This document shows, piece by piece, positions 51,364 through 52,828 of a stretch of 52,828 bases of DNA. This DNA comes from CAYLYU01 sp964501925. Its GTDB lineage: Bacteria > Pseudomonadota > Zetaproteobacteria > Mariprofundales > Mariprofundaceae. The DNA is taken from assembly GCA_964501925.1 (NCBI GenBank), contig CAZCTM010000013.1, positions 1 to 52,828 of the forward strand, written 5' to 3'. Under the pieces are notes generated by a model, which did no database searches, was not told the origin of the DNA, and saw nothing but the letters and a program-made list of their open reading frames with translations. Within the stretch, counting starts at the first letter, position 1. Each line of letters begins with the position of its first letter. Made by a program: the position numbers and the translations under genes.

Positions 51364-52356
51364 ATGATGAACCATTTCAAGGCCATGCGCATTCACACCC
51401 CTTCGGGAAATTTCCGGCTCGACACACTCCGGCTGGACGAGCTTTCCCCCGGAGAGGTGGTGGTGAAGGTGCATTATTCTTCGGTCAACTACAAGGATGC
51501 CCTGCTCGTTACGGGCAGGGGCAAAATCGCGCGTCGTTTTCCCATTGTTGGCGGGATTGATCTTGCAGGTGTTGTCATCGCTTCAACAGATGCGAATTTC
51601 CGTACGGATGATCCCGTCCTGTGCACCGGATGTGGCCTGTCGGAGATACTGGATGGTGGCTACGCAGAGATAGCCCGCCTTCCGGCCAAGGTGGTTGTTC
51701 CCCTGCCAGCCGGGCTTGACCTGTTTGAGGCCATGGCCCTTGGAACGGCGGGCTTTACCGCCGCCCTCTCCCTATTTCGCATGGAGCAAAATGGCCAGTC
51801 TCCCAAAGAAGGGCCCATTGCCATTAGCGGTGCCACGGGAGGGGTTGGCTCGATCGCCATCAACCTGCTGAGCCATCTTGGTTATACGGTGATGGCCATT
51901 AGCGGCAAGATGGATCGCAGGGATTACCTGCATGCGCTGGGAGCAGGAGAGGTGATCAACCGCCATAAACTTGATTTTGCGGATCGACCCCTGCTGAAGG
52001 CACGCTGGGCAGGGGCTCTTGATGCCGTTGGCGGGAAGATGCTGTCCATGCTGATCCGCAGCACCACTCAAGGCGGGAATGTTGCAGCTTACGGCATGGC
52101 CGGTAATACCGATCTCTCCGTCAGCGTTTTTCCTTTTATCCTGCGTGGTGTAAGCCTGCTCGGCATCACCTCCGCAAACTGTCCGATGAGCCTGAGACAC
52201 AGGATCTGGAGGCGCCTAGCCACTGACTGGAAACCACCCGACCTTCAGCTTATCGTACGTGAAACCGTTCGCCTTGAGGATCTTCCCCGTGTGTGTGAAG
52301 GAATGCTTGCAGGTAGATTATGGGGGCGTACTGTTGTTTGCATGGAAGGTATCTAA
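51364..52356 (+). CDS. YhdH/AcuI-type NADPH oxidoreductase (acryloyl-CoA reductase family)
   Basis: A 330-residue medium-chain dehydrogenase without zinc ligands. Seen: SSVNYKDALLVTGRGKIARR, PIVGGIDLAGVV, ALGTAGFTAALSLFRM, cofactor motif ISGATGGVGSIAINLLSHLG, and DAVGGKMLSMLIRS. This is the YhdH/AcuI family, in which acryloyl-CoA reduction has been shown for some members. Two adjacent ATGs (51364, 51367) are candidates, and a third in frame lies at 51382. It diverges from gloA. Confidence 0.9.
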   Translation: MMNHFKAMRIHTPSGNFRLDTLRLDELSPGEVVVKVHYSSVNYKDALLVTGRGKIARRFPIVGGIDLAGVVIASTDANFRTDDPVLCTGCGLSEILDGGYAEIARLPAKVVVPLPAGLDLFEAMALGTAGFTAALSLFRMEQNGQSPKEGPIAISGATGGVGSIAINLLSHLGYTVMAISGKMDRRDYLHALGAGEVINRHKLDFADRPLLKARWAGALDAVGGKMLSMLIRSTTQGGNVAAYGMAGNTDLSVSVFPFILRGVSLLGITSANCPMSLRHRIWRRLATDWKPPDLQLIVRETVRLEDLPRVCEGMLAGRLWGRTVVCMEGI

Positions 52357-52389
52357 TGAATTTCCGCCTGAGGCTCTTTTCTTCCGGAC

Positions 52390-52824
52390 ATGTCTGAAGA
52401 CATCCTTCTGCGTCACCGTCTGACAAATGCGCTTCAGTCCGTCCTGCTGCTGGGTGGTATGGGTGCCCTTCTGGCCCTTGTCGGCTATACCCTTGCCGGG
52501 GGGGCGGGGCTCGTCTGGATTGCCATCCTTGGACTGATATCGACAGCCCTCTCACCACGGTTTTCTCCCCGCTGGCTGATGCGCCTGTACGGTGCCAGAC
52601 TCCTTCCCTATGAGGCCTTTCCGCAACTGCATGAACTCCTTCTCACCCTGGTTCAGAGAGCGGGTCTTCCGTACGCACCCGATCTTTATTATGTGCCAAG
52701 CCGAATCCTGAACGCCTTTGCCGTCGGGCATCGACACAACGCTGCCATAGCCGTGACCGATGGGCTGCTTCAGTCGGTGAATGCTCCACCGGCTAAAGCC
52801 GGTGGCTTCGGATTACGGCTATAA
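52390..52824 (+). pseudogene. HtpX-like M48 protease, interrupted at the window end
   Basis: The first 130 residues are a clear HtpX-type N-terminus: two hydrophobic segments (SVLLLGGMGALLALVGYTLAG; VWIAILGLISTALS), then GLPYAPDLYYVPSRILNAFA and AAIAVTDGLLQSVN. In the family the HExxH zinc motif follows within about 20 residues. Here, after codon 131, the frame runs into a palindromic sequence and stops. The gene is broken at about 52784 by an inserted sequence that continues past the window. It has only modest similarity to the intact htpX at 20449. Confidence 0.7.
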
Positions 52825-52828
52825 GCCG
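52786..52828. mobile_element. Palindromic end of an inserted element (IS200/IS605-like)
   Basis: CCACCGGCT-AA-AGCCGGTGG (52786-52805) is a perfect 9 bp hairpin, followed by CGGCT-ATA-AGCCG (52816-52828). Hairpin ends of this CCGGCTAAAGCCGG type are found at IS200/IS605-family elements and related repeats. No transposase is inside the window. Confidence 0.5.

Overview
The window looks like a chromosomal contig of a gammaproteobacterium. It is gene-dense and GC-moderate, with housekeeping genes in proteobacterial style (ampD, rssA-like patatin, fieF, thyA, folA, ribF-ileS-lspA, lon, htpX) and no rRNA or tRNA genes that I can see. Abundant c-type cytochromes and a fused outer-membrane cytochrome-porin suggest a respiratory, possibly lithotrophic, life style. 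The lineage is an inference; no marker gene was searched.

Layout. (1) 1-2.6 kb is a rearranged patch: the first 322 bp of a TraB-family gene region are duplicated 1104 bp upstream of the intact gene. Between the copies lie an inverted-repeat element carrying a gene remnant and an AT-rich small gene. (2) 2.7-24.7 kb is mostly housekeeping: a cytochrome c lipoprotein, a TetR regulator, DUF2892, ampD-crp/fnr, a patatin, fieF, an EF-hand protein, thyA, a Bax-like lysin, folA, yjbQ, a DUF123 protein, ribF, a GxxExxY gene inside inverted repeats, ileS, lspA, a GAF/PP2C phosphatase, lon facing away from htpX, a CinA-like domain protein, an ElyC-like protein and cstA. (3) 24.9-50.9 kb is a long metal (Cu/Ag type) island, almost all on the + strand. 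It holds a secreted Cys/Met protein, cusC, cusB, two tandem cusA genes, a string of small periplasmic proteins, a cytochrome c, an NtrB/NtrC-like two-component system, a Cyc2-like cytochrome-porin, a His-rich membrane protein, glutamate dehydrogenase, a PII protein, glycogen phosphorylase, further small exported proteins, a flavoprotein, and a CopA-type ATPase with four YHS and two heavy-metal-binding domains. (4) 50.9-52.8 kb has gloA, a YhdH-type oxidoreductase and a second htpX-like gene whose reading frame is broken by what looks like the hairpin end of an insertion sequence at the window edge.

How the parts work together. The Cus pump (two CusA subunits with full methionine triads) and the P-type ATPase would move Cu(I)/Ag(I) outwards. 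The small periplasmic proteins would buffer metal between them. The two-component system is sigma54-dependent, and directly downstream of it sit two identical-arm palindromes and a near-consensus -24/-12 promoter driving the cytochrome-porin. That is the clearest regulatory circuit in the window. Three of the small exported proteins (35041, 40815, 46248) are paralogs of one family I cannot name, and together with the cytochrome-porin they are the best candidate for an undescribed metal-response system.
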